The position numbers and the translations under genes are program-made. A stretch of DNA of 64,000 nt from Kingdonia uniflora. Lineage: Eukaryota > Streptophyta > Magnoliopsida > Ranunculales > Circaeasteraceae. Under the pieces are notes generated by a model, which worked only from the letters and a program-made list of their open reading frames with translations, had not been told where the DNA came from and made no database searches. The stretch covers positions 434,001-498,000 of the forward strand of contig JACGCM010000376.1 of the NCBI GenBank assembly GCA_014058105.1, written 5' to 3'. Below, piece by piece: positions 30,976-43,284 of this stretch (its first letter is position 1; the number at the start of each line of letters is the position of its first letter).

Positions 30976-31537
30976 TTTTCTCACTTTCTTCATCTCATGT
31001 CGTCTTCCAGCATTTTGTCCCGTCGAGTATATTAAGTGTGTGAAACTCGTAATGTTTAGTGTTGTGTGAGAAATATGTATCTTATTCATTGTATTATTTT
31101 CCTGAAAGATGGTTATAATCGAGTAAATTTGTGTTTAATTCCATCTTCACACTGTCTGATATGGTATTCCTACAAATATACATTTTCCCACTCATTGACA
31201 TTATTAAGAATCTTTCTTGCTTTCTTTGCCCTCCTTCTTCAACTACTGTGAATGTTGAAGAGACCCTTCACTTGATGCGCGGACGGAAATTAAAATTAAA
31301 ATTAAAATATCCGCCTAACCGAAGAGTTAATCAATTAAACAAGAGATAAACCAAAATTAGTCACAATTACAAAGGATTAATTAGTATTATACCGAGGCAC
31401 AACGTACAGAAACATTATCAAAATATAACATGTATACTACAAATTTCTCTTCAAAGCTTCAGTCGTCTATGACTGACCGGGGACGTTGTTGTACAAGTCT
31501 CTCTCTAAACCACATTAAACACTGGTATCGAAGTGCC
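30976..31537. other. CDKA 3' flank and cysteine protease upstream region
   Basis: Presumed CDKA 3' UTR (to roughly 31.2 kb) followed by the protease promoter. An AT-rich triplet of TTAAAA/AATTAAAATT lies at 31288-31310. No further gene is seen. Confidence 0.5.
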
Positions 31538-31545
31538 TATATAAG
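31538..31545 (+). promoter_or_regulatory. TATA box of the cysteine protease gene
   Basis: TATATAAG within GCCTATATAAGC, 82 bp before the ATG at 31627. This implies a leader of about 50 bp. Confidence 0.7.
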
Positions 31546-31626
31546 CTAAAGAATATCGAATGCTAAAAATGTGCTTAGTTACTCGATTGAATCCTATATT
31601 CCTCTAGTATTCACTAATAAACTGAT

Positions 31627-32741
31627 ATGGCTTCATCATCCCAATTGAAATGCATGTGTATTGCCTTCTTTGTTTTGGGTATTTGGGCGTCCCAAGCGAT
31701 GTCACGTACTCTCCCTGAGTCATCCATGAATGAGCTTCACGAGCAATGGATGACCCGTTATGGAAAAGTATACGCTACTTTGGGCGATAAAGAGAGACGT
31801 TTCAATATATTCAAAGCGAACACGGAGTTTATAAACTCTTTCAACAAAATGGGCAAGAGACCGTACACGTTGAGTATCAATGAATTTGCTGACCAAACCA
31901 ATGAAGAGTTTGTAGCATCTCGTAATGGGTATAAAAGTCGTTCTTGCTTGAGGACCTCTTCGACGTCATTTAAGTACGAAAATGTTACCGCAGTTCCATC
32001 TAGTTTAGATTGGAGAAAGAAAGGTGCAGTTACACCCATCAAGAACCAAGGCCAATGTGGTAAGTTAGAACGAAAAATCGTACTATTCTATTTTACTTTT
32101 AGACAAAATTAGAGTTATTTGCTAACATTGTAAAATTACTGCATATAGGATCATGTTGGGCGTTCTCAGCGGTGGGGGCAACCGAAGGCATCACTCAACT
32201 CACAACTGGTAAATTAATATCGTTGTCTGAGCAGGAGCTTGTAGACTGCGATACAAGTGGTGTGGATCAAGGTTGTAGTGGAGGCGAAATGGAGGACGCC
32301 TTTCAATTCATCCAACACAACAAAGGTCTCACCACTGATACTCATTACCCCTACACAGCAGTTGATGGAACATGCGATGCCAAAAAAGCGTCCTTGCCTG
32401 CTGCCAAAATCACTGGCTACGAAGTCGTACCTGTGAACAGTGAGAAAGCTCTATTGAAAGCCGTTGCAAACCAACCAATTGCAGTGTCCATTGATGCTGG
32501 CGGTTCCGCCTTCCAGTTTTACTCAAGTGGTGTATTCAACGGGGAATGTGGCACAGACCTTGATCATGGTGTTACAGCAGTTGGCTATGGCACTAGTAGT
32601 GATGGGACCAAATATTGGCTCGTTAAAAACTCGTGGGGCACCAGTTGGGGCGAGGAAGGATATATACGGATGGAAAGGGGTATTGCTGCCAAGGAAGGTA
32701 TCTGCGGCATTGCCATGGATTCGTCCTACCCCACTGCATAG
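31627..32741 (+). CDS. Papain-family (C1A) cysteine protease, SAG39/SAG12-like
   Basis: Two exons (31627-32059 and 32149-32741) encode 341 residues. The order is: a secretion signal (about 1-24, [14 protein letters not shown]); an I29 inhibitor prodomain with ERFNIN-type spacing ([18 protein letters not shown]) and [14 protein letters not shown]; then the mature enzyme from about [13 protein letters not shown]. The catalytic triad is complete: C147 in QCGSCWAF, H284 in [13 protein letters not shown]305 in VKNSWG. There is no C-terminal granulin domain and no KDEL, which points to a vacuolar or secreted enzyme of the SAG12/SAG39 group, often linked to senescence and protein remobilisation. The intron falls between Cys and Gly-Ser-Cys of the active-site motif. 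It stands alone between CDKA and a long spacer, with no tandem copy in view. Confidence 0.95.
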
Positions 32742-35479
32742 CATGCGAAAAAACTTGAATGGATAACTTATCAGTATTGTGTCCATAACCATCCTTCTAT
32801 CTTCATAACGTATGTATAAAGTACTTAATTATGTGTTACATATCTGTAAATTTTGCACTCTTTATCAAAGAAAATGTGAAGTATTTGTCCCTTGAAACGA
32901 ATACACTTCAAATCTGATAGAACTCGAAAAGGCATCAATAAGTTGGTAAGGAAAATAAAATCAATGAAAATAAGGTACAAGACATTAACGAGAATGTGGG
33001 TTTACATACTGATACAAAGCAAATTATTCGACTTTAATACAGAACATCATTACATTTTACAGAGCCTGGAAGTTAGTGAAATCATCTTTAATGGAGTTGC
33101 CACCATTACTTTCTTTTTGGTTTTTTTAGCTCAGAAAGTCGCCACCATTGCCTTCTTGAATTTGAGTCTCTGACTCATTTTATTGTGCCGCAAGAAGTTA
33201 TCTGCACAGTAACAACATAATCAGGCGAGCCTCCACTTTCTAAGTTCTATAACCCATGATTGATGAATAACCAAGTACAAACAAATTCTGTTTATATAGA
33301 TAAATAGCTGATATCAGAAAGTAACGACATAATCAGATGAGCCTCAACTTTCTAAGCCATTACGACTTTGAGGGTTTTCCAAAATGGATGAAACGAGAGT
33401 TCATATGATAGGAAAGTAACCCCACCTATAAGTCTGAAAAAGGAAAAAGGAAAAAGGAAAAAGAAAAAAATGACACAACATCCAAGCACTTCCGTTCAAG
33501 TTTAACGATTCGAGGAATAACTATATCAAGAATTATTTGTACATCCAATGATTCCCTTCATTGTCAGTGAGAGTAGAATAACAAGTGGAGAAATGAAAAA
33601 TCACTGGCAGATTAGTTCACCTGTAGTATAATGAAAAGAAGAAACATAGACGGGGAAACAGCTGGAAATAACAGAACACAATCTGTTTTCATTTTAGTAA
33701 AATCTACAAAATTGGTCTCCTAAAATCCCTAGGAAAAATAATCCATTGTTAAAGAAAAACTTCAAGTCCAGACGGAATATTTTCTTTAGAAGAAATGGAG
33801 AGTTAGTTGCCTCAGCCTCCATTACACTTAAAAGATATCTTAGACAATGCCTCATTCCCAACCACACCTAAAGATAACCTAATAGGCGAGGTTGATCTGT
33901 ACCAAAATTGGTAACAGACACCCACTAGATCCCATAATAAAAAGGGCAAAGCACCAATTTCAAATGGGTTAGCCTGATTCAAAGCTAGAACCATATCAAC
34001 ATCTTCCACATTTGATATATAGCCACCAGTATGCCCATCAGGTCAAACCTACCCTAAAGAGATGTGTCACACTAACCATGCCATAAGAACCATAATCATA
34101 ACCACTTAACCATGGGAATCTAACAAAGATAAGTAACATTCACGACCAATTTCCTGGACTAGACCTGGATTTAACACGCCCCTTTACCCTTTCAAGATAG
34201 GACTCATTCCATACATTGAAGATCATTGCCTGGTCGTGGAAATCGGATCGCACTTCAGGAAGGAAATGATTTTTGAAGATTCAAAGGTGCAAACCAAATT
34301 TACGAGGAGGAAGTAGAGACGAGGTTTCTCGAGGAACCTCCTCATCCTTCTGCAATAATCAGTTTCACATCTAAATTTTGCCTGTATTATGAACTTCTAA
34401 AGCTCAAATCGATGAATTTTATAGTGAGAAAACTGTTAGATCCAGAGTCAAAGACTTGGATAACATCATTCTCTTGCACATGGCAACTGTTTTCGCTATT
34501 TAGGTGACCACAAGAGCTAAAATAGTTGTAGACCTTCAATTTGCACCTAGAAAACACTGCCAGCGGTACATCAGAACCTGCCCCCCACTTTTCATCGCAA
34601 CATCAATCCAACGGACTGGTACTTAATACCTTTCCTTCCCAAAAACCCTGGAGCAATTTGCATTACCACAAAAGCATAATTCCTCTTTAGTAATGCATAA
34701 CTCGATCTTAGTAGACACCATGAAAGCTCTGAGAATCCTCTCTATATGAGCCAAAAGGAGAGCATAGTAAACCACCTTCTCCAACATTCTACTCTTACCC
34801 TCACCCTCACCCATGCTTCGTTTAGGGAGTAGTGATGATTTGCTAATGCTAATACCGCAATTTTTTCTATAGTTGGTCAGACTATAGGAAACAAAAATAG
34901 TTGCAGATCTGCATTCTACAATTGGCTCTGAGGTATAACCAGTATGCATCGGAACCTTCCTCACCATATATCCCAATCTAGCTAACTCACTGGTATTTAA
35001 AATCTCATACCGCATAAAACCAACTATTCTTAAACTTACTTGAGGTTGGATACAACATACAAGAAAAAAACAAAGCACATAAAAATAAAACGTAGAGAAG
35101 TTATCTATCGTGAAAGATAATCATGTTGTAGGTCAACTCAATATGATACGTCATCTCAACATGGAACCTTGACCACCAAATAAACCGAACATTAAACCCC
35201 TCTTTTTTACCTAGAACATTTGTCCAACTAACAGTGTTATTAACATCAATGAACATGGGATACCCTCAACCTCAAACACCTCGTATTCTTAGACAAGTAA
35301 GTGGGGAATCACTGATAATGAAAAGTAAGGGAGATGTTAAGAAGCATGCGATTGTGAAATGAGGATCCACCCCTCCCACAAAACACCGAAACTCATCCAC
35401 TGTAGGAAAAAAATCAAGAACTCCAACAAACAAGGAAGAAGTTCCCCATAAACATCTTCGCATGCCATATTGGATAACT
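32742..35479. other. Long intergenic spacer, no supported gene
   Basis: AT-rich DNA with only short ORFs that match nothing I know, including a 151-codon minus-strand ORF at 34623-35078. A short A-rich microsatellite, (AAAAAGG)n-like, is at 33436-33470. Old degraded repeats are likely but could not be assigned. Confidence 0.5.
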
Positions 35480-36273
35480 GGCTGACAATTTGACCCGAGA
35501 CCCGACCCAAATTTTGCGGGTTTGGGTTTAGCCTTCGTGGGTTTCGGGTCAAAACGGGTCGACCCAACTAACCCGTTTAGATAAAGATAACGGGTCGGGT
35601 TTGGGTTTTACTGTCCGGTTCCGGGTTGACCTGCGAACCCGTTTAACTTGAAATTTAATGTTCTACTATGACTACTTGTCGCTTGAGAGCACAACTTGGC
35701 CAAATAGGGTAACAATTCATTCCTTCTCCTCTATCTGATTCTACTTTTTTCAATATATTTTGTCCATTAACGAGCTCTTGATTATTCGAACTACAAATTC
35801 TCCATTTCCCTTTTTGTGTTTCTTCAAAAGTGCTTTGAGTATTGAAAAACTCTCTCTCTGTTTGGCTGTGAGCATTCTCATGGGAAAAACTTTGGTTCTA
35901 GCATCCTCTCTTTCTCTCCATCTCTTTGGAATTTTCTCTCATTAGATTTTGTTTTTCCTGATTTGTGTTCGCTTTCGGAATAATTGTTATCGTCTACCAG
36001 TGGAAAGTAAAGCTTCGCTACTGTGAGCTTTTGATCTCATCTCACTTTTGATTTTCAAAGGCTCTCACATTCCCCTCTAATTCTCATATATATTTTTAAT
36101 ATTATAGGGGTTAATGAGTCGGGTCAACCTGATTATTTACAGGTCGGGTTTGGGTTTATAAATCTGACCCGTTTAATAAATGGGTCGGGATTGGGTTTGG
36201 TGTTTCACAACCCAAACCCGGGGGATGATCCGTGACGGGCTGACCCGACCCGACCCGACCCAATTGCCACCCC
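35480..36273. mobile_element. GGGTCGGGTT-rich element with imperfect terminal inverted repeats
   Basis: About 790 bp. The left end reads GGCTGACAATTTGACCCGAG, followed by several ACCCGACCC/GGGTTTGGGT blocks. The right end, read on the other strand, is GGGTGGCAATTGGGTCGGGT. Blocks of GGGTCGGG and GACCCG also flank a central unique part at 35640-36110. Such GGGTCGGGTTT-rich termini are common on small plant DNA transposons. No clear target duplication was found, so the superfamily is open. Confidence 0.5.
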
Positions 36274-36860
36274 ACCAGTACGTCATCGTTGGGTTAATGC
36301 ATTCTCAAGTGATCAAGAAAACCTCCGGAGTTTCCTTCCAAAGGTAAAGAACTGGGGACCTAATTTTACAGATCCCTTTGCTATTCTTTGGAAGTGTCAT
36401 AAGCATGCATAAATTGAATCCCACATTAGAAAGTGGAATAGATTGTTTAGTTTTAGTTTTTTTTTTCTTCTTATATGGAGGGAAATAGAGTAAATACAAG
36501 AAGATAAAGCACAATCCCCAAGAGCTTAAACTAAAGCCCTAAAAACTGTGGACGTTAATTGCAGCCTAATCGATTATTAACATGAAGGATGACTTTGACG
36601 CAATTGTTATCAGGAAATAGTTGATATGCATCACCCATTTATATCAATGAAGTTAAAGAGGCCGGCTTATGATATACCAAAAAGAACTAAAATTTCCCGA
36701 AGGATCACCATAAAAATCTTTTTAGTTTGTTTATTTGTTTCATTAGGATTGAACATTCAAGATATGGCGATCCCTACTTCCTAAATCACTACAGCAATAT
36801 AAAGCGACAGAAGATGCTACAACAAGGATATATACAAGACAATAGAGAGTAATACATACT

Positions 36861-38036
36861 TTAGTCGCTCAGATTCTCCATTGAACCATCGACTTCATCA
36901 TCATCTCCACGCCGTATCTTTGCTAGCTCAGCGTGTGCTCGCTCCATAATCTGCCGCTTCTTTATTTCCAAATCTCTATAAAACTCCATTCTCATCTTCT
37001 CTAATTCCACCATTTGATCCCTCTTTTTATTCTCAATCTTCTCATAGATCTGCCCAAACTTCTCAATGGAATCTGTAAGACACCTAACTGATGACTTATC
37101 ACCACCATTCTCCTGGGGTCGTGACTTCTTAGGCGGGAGACCATCCGACTGATCACCATCACCATCACCCTCCGAAGACTCCGAGTTCCCTGGGCTATCC
37201 CTCATCTCATCCAACACATTGGAATGACTCAAATAAACTTTGGGGTTCGAAAACACAAACTCCCCAGAATCCACTCCACACGGAAGCCCACGTTGTTGCG
37301 CTGGTAGTGATGAAGTCATCAACATATCCATCTTCTTAAAGTAAACCCATTTACTCGTCGCATTAGGGGATTCACTTAACCTCATCTTCTCCTTCTTATA
37401 CTTCTTCTTCAATGTATCCAATCGATTACGACATTGGGTATCCGTCCTTGTCACTCTAGATGCTTGTGCCACTTGTTTCGCCACTTCGTGCCATTCCTCG
37501 GATCTAAGGCTCTTCCTTCCAAGCTGAACAAACTTATCACCCCAAGTATCTAGTAACACAAATGTAGCTTGTTCAGTCCAATCAGCCGGCAAGTTCCTTC
37601 CTCCGAAAGATGGTGGCTTTGGGGCAACCGCACTCGCAGACGGCACCGCCGCGACTCGGGGAGCAAACTCATACCCCAAATTCACACTCTTCAGTTTCCT
37701 TCTTTTCCTGTGCCTCTCTCCCAAATCTTTCTCCTCGGGTTCTATCGTCCGATTCCCATCGTCTTCTTCGTCCTCGTCGTCATCATCGTTCACATCCACG
37801 ACTCGCTCAATCCCATTTTCCCCCTCTTCCTCTTCCTCCACCTCCACCTCCACCTCCTCCTCTACCTCTATCTCAACCTCTTCTTCGTAGCGCTCGTCTT
37901 CATCATCGACATCTTCGTCTCCGAATTCAGTCCCAATTGGTTCAACATAAGAGGGGTTTCGAACTGGAAGCTTTGGGCGATGCGAAGAACCGTAGCTTTG
38001 ACGATAAAGCCTCGAATCCTCCTCTAATTCGTCCAT
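36861..38036 (-). CDS. SIP1-clade trihelix transcription factor (ASIL/ENAP-like)
   Basis: Intronless, 391 residues. The N-terminal part has a long acidic stretch (about 36-93) with an alternating Glu/Val run (EVEIEVEEEVEVEVEEEE). A basic nuclear localisation signal follows (RHRKRRKLK, 108-116). The trihelix DNA-binding domain spans about 152-236, from DWTEQATFVLLDTWG through KSLRSEEWHEVA and RTDTQCRNRLDTLKKKYKKE to TSKWVYFKKMDML, with helix tryptophans W153, W165 and W182. The conserved DSGEFVF and LDEMRDSPGNSES motifs follow, then a C-terminal coiled coil (about 325-378, EKIENKKRDQMVELEKMRME). Arabidopsis relatives ASIL1 and ASIL2 repress seed-maturation genes, and ENAP1/2 link to EIN2 and histone acetylation; which role applies here is unknown. 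The acidic segment creates long GA/TC-biased shadow ORFs on the opposite strand. Confidence 0.93.
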   Translation of the reverse strand: MDELEEDSRLYRQSYGSSHRPKLPVRNPSYVEPIGTEFGDEDVDDEDERYEEEVEIEVEEEVEVEVEEEEEGENGIERVVDVNDDDDEDEEDDGNRTIEPEEKDLGERHRKRRKLKSVNLGYEFAPRVAAVPSASAVAPKPPSFGGRNLPADWTEQATFVLLDTWGDKFVQLGRKSLRSEEWHEVAKQVAQASRVTRTDTQCRNRLDTLKKKYKKEKMRLSESPNATSKWVYFKKMDMLMTSSLPAQQRGLPCGVDSGEFVFSNPKVYLSHSNVLDEMRDSPGNSESSEGDGDGDQSDGLPPKKSRPQENGGDKSSVRCLTDSIEKFGQIYEKIENKKRDQMVELEKMRMEFYRDLEIKKRQIMERAHAELAKIRRGDDDEVDGSMENLSD

Positions 38037-39243
38037 CTAAGCCCAATTGAGATCAATTTACAGCAACAAACGAGAAAATTAACCCTAATTTGAACTGAAA
38101 AGATCCAATTTCGAACAGTTTACAGCAGCAAACATGAAAAAACTCTAATTTTGAGCTCAAAAGACTCAATTTTTGAATCCCATTTTGAGGAGAACCCTAA
38201 TTTCTCTACTTGAGATTTTGAGTGATTTGTTGGGCGTCGTTGATTGTAGAGAGAGAAGGAGTAGTGTTTACGACGTATTGGGAGGGCCGTCGGCAATAAT
38301 AGGATCTGTTAGTACCGTTTACAGTGGGGAAACGAGTAGAGTTTCTCCAGTTAGTTGTTGCGGTGGTTAACGGGAGACGGTGGCATTTCTCATAATCCTT
38401 GGGAAGATGAGATTAACGGTAGACGGGGCTCAGTTCCTTCTCAATGTTCTCGTGTTGGAGTAGTAAGTTTGAACTTGTCGTACAACGGAGATATGACAAT
38501 GTTCAATTATTTACGTCATTTATGCAAACTTCTTTGTTGGATATCAAACAACTCCACAAGTCATCGACTATTGATTTTGTTCGTCTTGTTGTGATTTGCA
38601 TTTTATGGCGTGTATTTTGTTTAGTTTTGATTTGGTTATTGATCAATGTAGTGTGAAGATAACTTAATCAAGTTTGAACTTTGAAGGGCATTTTATCTAA
38701 AGTAGTTTTATAGATCATTCTCTCAGTTTTGTATGAAATGTACATGTCTGCAACCTTTAATTTGCTGATCATCGCCAGTTTTACGCCCTGTACAAGCTTA
38801 AGCATCCAGAATAAGTATCTGTCGTGAAATTGTTAGGCGACCATAATAGATATGACCGAAGAAATAGCCAGTGTCCTATATATGCCGTGGATATCATATA
38901 TGAGTCTTTCGTTCGCCATTTTAAGCACAGGAAAGTCGAAAGTCCTAATGAGTCTCAATACTTGTCAGCAAGAAAATAAAAGGAAAAAATAAGTATAACG
39001 AAAAACACATAGATTAAGCTTGTAAATGTTTATGATAGAACATAAATGAATATTTATGATAAATAAACATGACTTGATTCGAACAACCAACCTTCTCATT
39101 TGAAGCTATACACTCGACTCTATCCGAAGACCACTATGCTAGTATTTGACTTCTATTGGTTGTTAATGTGGCTTGTGTAATTCAGAATAGCTGCGAATAC
39201 CCATACTACAAGCAAAAAAACTCAAACTAATAATATATATTTG
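38037..39243. other. Trihelix promoter and leader, spacer up to the tandem array
   Basis: A short tandem duplication of about 60 bp lies in the presumed leader at 38057-38178: TTTACAGCAACAAACGAGAA, then TTTACAGCAGCAAACATGAA, each followed by CTAATTT...CAATTT. The rest, 38400-39243, is AT-rich without a supported gene. Confidence 0.55.
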
Positions 39244-40936
39244 ACATCCGCCTGGTTACCCTTAAACAACATATCCATCCAAAATGCGCCTGTACATTGG
39301 TACACTTGTAACCCTTTAGTTGCCTCCAATATATTAAATCGAGATAATATGTAATTCATATAGAATATTTCTCTAATGGTTCGCCTTCAATAAGCAGAGA
39401 AGCAAGTTTGTCCGAAGTTTGTAAATGATACACAGATTAAGTATTTCTTTTCAACGAGACAATTCCATGCATATGAGGTGGTTCATGTTGAATGAACTTT
39501 GGATACATTCAAGAAGTATGAGGTGGTTCATGTTGAATGATCTTTGGATACATTCAAGAAGTATGAGCAGGAAAAACATAGTATTAGGCTATTAGCTTCT
39601 ACCATCGTAATTAAAAATAATGAACCTGACGTGAATCAAACACATGAAACCTTCTGATCTGGAGTTAGACGCGCGCCACAGATCCTTTCTATTTATAATC
39701 GCTAAGAAAATTATAAGTACAAAATCATAGTTCACTATTACAATTTTATACAAAAGAACAGTGAAATCTGAGAAACGCTATTTACACCCTTGCAAGTGAT
39801 CTACGGCAACTGTTTGTGTGGTTTGCGGGCTATTGTACGATCCCTAGAGGATCTAGTCGAGAATTGACGGTCCGTGAGCCATTGTCCCGGATACCTCTAG
39901 TTACAAAAAAAAAAGTGATCTACGAGCAAGATGCTTGATAAGCCCTTTAAATTGCCAAAGCAATGTCTTATGGGAGCGAGCCAACATCTCATGATTAGAT
40001 GGAAAAGCTCAAACCAAAGAGGAATATACACAACCATTGAGCGAAACACTCATGTACATGAGAAGCATCTTTGTCGATCACATTGAATCATGTACCAGTG
40101 GTTCCAATTAACTCACCGTGATTTTCATTCAATAAGTATTTGCCCGAAACTAAGTTTAGCCTAAATTTAGAGCATCATTAGCAACAGAGTAAATGTCATC
40201 TCCAAGTCCAAAGTCTAAACCATGCCTTTGGAGCGAGATACAGCGAAACAGCAGTGGATTAACATCTCTACTGGTCATAATCAAAACTGTACAATTTTTA
40301 TCCTTTGAAAACCATCTTCACTTCTTTTGTAATGAACTTCTAAACATTAAAGTTGAAGTTCCTACTTAACTTTGAAAGCCATCTTCACTTCTTTCACAAT
40401 ATTTATCCTTTGAAAACCATCTCCGGATTTGTGAAACGAGCTGTTGTAATATTTGTTCTTGTACCTACTTAGCAGCCATTTGGGCAATATCACAACTCAC
40501 TATAAATTAACCTAACCTAGCTGCAATTGCTAATGATGCTCATACGGAGAGAACTGAGATCAGATTTGCACGAAATAACCGTAAAGTTTTATATAAAGAT
40601 TGCTTTCGATGTACTTTCTTCATCACAGTCACAGCCTAGTGCATGATCTATGAATTCGGCGAAACACTAAAAAAATTGCATCATATGTATACGAATTGGT
40701 TTGGAGCTTAATTTGCAATATATGTGACAACTTCAGTTTATTGTTAATTTGCAATATAATAGCAATTACAGATCTCAGTCGTTCGTGATTCTTAAAATAA
40801 GGAAATAAATTGAAACAAAATTTTGTTCATCAATATCCAAGGCGACAATGAGAGAGATCATATCCAATACAACCCTCTCTTCTTAAAACTTGTTCAAACA
40901 ATAAACCAAATGACTCATGCCACAATGGCAAACATC

Positions 40937-41347
40937 TTAGTTCTTAGATGTGATATTGGGGTGGCTTGAGGTGGTGTCCGTGTTGATGCCCAAAGTACTC
41001 TTCACTGCGTCTGCTGCTCCTCGTGCCATGCTTTTCACTTGCTCTCCAGTCTACAACAACAAACACATAAAAACACGTCGTAAAATAGTTAGACCTGACC
41101 AAAAATATATAGTAATTAGCTCCAAATATGGGGACTAGTGTAAAAATGATACCTTTTGGAGGATGTTTCCGGCTTGGTCCTTGGTCTCATGAGCAGATTG
41201 TTCTGTAGATTGGACAGTGCTAGATGCCTTATCCTTAGCGGTCTGAGTAGCATCAGAAGCCTTGCTCATCATCTCATCCTTCTTCTCTTGTGCATGACCT
41301 GCGACTTCATCGCTCTTCTGGCTCAAGTTCTGAGTGTTGGTGTCCAT
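40937..41347 (-). CDS. Small LEA-like protein, copy A (one 11-residue repeat)
   Basis: Exons 41347-41153 (65 codons) and 41050-40937 (37 codons plus TAA) give a 102-residue protein with no Trp and no Phe. Order: MDTNTQNLSQKSDEVAG, HAQEKKDEMMSKA, one SDATQTAKDKA repeat, SSTVQSTEQSAHETKDQAGN, then exon 2 TGEQVKSMARGAADAVKSTL and a His-Pro tail. The Lys/Glu/Ala/Gln/Thr-rich 11-mer resembles the LEA_4 (group 3) repeat, and the GAADAVK ending is shared with small plant LEA proteins such as those of the At3g02480/At5g53820 type. Such proteins are disordered in water, fold into helices on drying and protect membranes or enzymes. I chose the second in-frame ATG because it matches the family start and follows the TATA box by 93 bp. 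Copy-specific changes: Val and Glu in SSTVQSTEQ, and Arg in SMARG. Confidence 0.85.
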
Positions 41348-41439
41348 GTCTTGTTTTCTTTTTTGTATGTGAATCAACAATGAAAGACAGAGAGAAACTC
41401 TTTTACAATTTGATGAGTTCAACCACTCCTTTGAAGGTG

Positions 41440-41447
41440 TATTTATA
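41440..41447 (-). promoter_or_regulatory. TATA box of LEA copy A
   Basis: TATAAATA on the minus strand, 93 bp before the ATG. The same box sits at 47404-47411, 58448-58455 and 61049-61056 before copies B, C and D (94 bp each), so core promoter spacing is preserved in all four. Confidence 0.75.
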
Positions 41448-41512
41448 ATATTTTGGAGTCTCTATGTTCATGTATGTGTGAGTGAGTGAGAATAGGCACT
41501 TTTTGTTGCAAT

Positions 41513-41519
41513 TGACTCA
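41513..41519. promoter_or_regulatory. TGACTCA (GCN4/bZIP-type) motif in the LEA promoters
   Basis: A TGACTCA palindrome lies about 65 bp upstream of the TATA box in copy A. It is conserved at 47475-47481 (B), 58515-58521 (C) and 61122-61128 (D), inside the block GCAATTGACTCAGTAAAGGA. TGA(C/G)TCA is a known plant bZIP site in seed and stress genes. Function here is inference. Confidence 0.5.
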
Positions 41520-41767
41520 GTAAAGGAAATGTACATGGTTGATGGAGCAGGTATATTTTAGACTGAAATGGTCATTCTGATCCTCCTTCTCAGGAAATGA
41601 CTTGTTCTTACTTAATATTGTTATGTCAGAACACATGCTAACGATATTATCCTGTAAACATAGAGCTGGGATGGCAGGGTTTAGAGGTCTGCCGCATAGA
41701 AATTGCATTAATTATGAATTCGGCCACCCAAGCCAAATGACGAATATAACATCCCGCATACGCTAGT

Positions 41768-42857
41768 TGAAATTCCTAGTCGCTTGAGACTAATCGATTT
41801 CGAATAAATTAGGTCTAAAATCCGATAGGTCCTAATTCCTTTGAATTAATGTTCTACGCTTAACCTAGTTCAAAACGATATAATTATCTAATGTCAAGCA
41901 AGCAGTTGAAAATTAAAGACAATGCCAAACAATTTTAACCCTGTGGGAAACCTTTCTCAGGAAAAAAATCCACAGGTCGCTATTGAATCACCCGACAACT
42001 AAACAATCTACTATTGAAATCAAATTACAAGTATTCAACTACTTACAGACTCGATAAGCACATCCCGTGGTTACCTCTCTTATAATTGAACTCCTCGCAA
42101 TCAATTTCACGTTCTCGCAACGCCTCGCTCCAATCTCTCGTCAAAGCTTCCAATCTTGAATCCCACAAGTTCTTCAATTCATAAATCTAGGTTTCTTGAT
42201 CTATGATAATTGATTCAAGATTTGAGTAATTTAAATCTCTCAAGAATAATCTCTCTTCGCTCTAAAAAACAAGCCCTAGAAAAATAGGCTTTTTAAGAAG
42301 TGAGTTCTGAAAAAAAGAAAGTTGTCTTTTATTAGAAAAACAGAAATCACGATCTCTGTTCGAATATAAATAAATGTATTCGAATAGAAATTAGGCTCAG
42401 CCAATCTATTCGAAAAACAAAGAAATTTATTCGAATAAAAAACAGACTGAGGTATTTTATTCGAATACAATAAAATCTATTCGAAAATAAATGTTTCTAG
42501 TTCTATTTGAATAGAAAAATGAATATATTCGAATAAAATTTCTGTTGTCTCAAAAAACATACTTTTTACCTTTTTCATACTCTGTAAAAATACATAGGGC
42601 TTGATATTCTAGAGCAATGAGATAGAGATCCACTTACTACCTTTTCCATACTCTGTAAAGATACATAGGGCTTGATATTCTAGAACAATGAGATAGAGAC
42701 CCACTTACCTGTTCAATGCCAGCCCAGATGCAGTCACTCCATATGAAATCTCTGACATCGAGTAACCACGAGTAACCACGAGATAGTGTTGACATTTAAA
42801 CTAGACATTGAATGAAATAAACACGGAATGAAACAAACTCCAAATATGGATGTTTCA
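41768..42857. mobile_element. LTR-type element (probable solo LTR), TSD CTAGT
   Basis: 1,090 bp, begins TGAAATTCC and ends ATGTTTCA (TG...CA), flanked by CTAGT on both sides (41763-41767 and 42858-42862). The uninterrupted site GCTAGTTACCCC is visible in units C and D. No coding capacity or paired LTR is seen, which suits a solo LTR. Inside are an array of TATTCGAATA-like palindromes (42358-42540) and a tandem duplication of about 78 bp (CATACTCTGTAAAGATACAT, 42570-42715). It also contains GTGGGAAACCTTTCTCAGG, a motif shared with other LTRs here. Confidence 0.75.
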
Positions 42858-43284
42858 CTAGTTACCCCCATCCGTCCAAAATGTGCTTGTACATTCGGAC
42901 ACTTGCAATCCTTTAGTTGCTTCCAATATATTTAATAGAGATAATATGTAATTCATATGGAATATTTCTCTAATGATTCACCTTCAATAAGCAGAGAAGC
43001 CAAAGTTTGTAAATGATACACATATCAAGTATTTCTTTTCAACGAGGCAATTCCAAGCATATGAGCTGGTTCATGTTGAATGAACTTTGGATACATTCAA
43101 GAAGTATGAGCAGGAAAAACAGAGTATTAGGCTATTAGCATCTACCACCGTAACAAAGTTTGTAAATAATACACATGCCACCGTAACAAAGTTTGTAAAT
43201 AATACGCATATCAAGTATTTTTTTTCAAAAAGGCAATTCCATGCATATGCATATGAGGTGGTTCATGTTAAATGAACTTTGGAT

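Larger units (their letters stand above)
39244..41752. repeat. Tandem unit A of the LEA array (no transposon insert)
   Basis: About 2.5 kb, running from the TTTAGTTGCCTCCAATATAT block through the LEA gene to CCAAATGACGAATATAACAT. The same ordered blocks recur in units B, C and D: GAGCAGGAAAAACATAG, CCTTTAAATTGCCAAAGCAA, AACCATCTTCACTTCTTT and CTTCATCACAGTCACAGCC. A local duplication of ATACATTCAAGAAGTATGAG is at 39511-39564. Because it holds no insert, this unit supplies the empty-site sequence for the elements in B. Confidence 0.85.

Noticed and set aside
34623..35078. 151-codon minus-strand ORF in the long spacer
   Set aside because: I recognise no domain, no neighbouring exons or promoter are evident, and the sequence looks like degraded repeat DNA.
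37569..38050. Two plus-strand ORFs of about 150 codons over the trihelix gene start
   Set aside because: They are shadows of the GA-rich acidic coding tract; composition is Pro/Arg/Leu low complexity and there is no start context.
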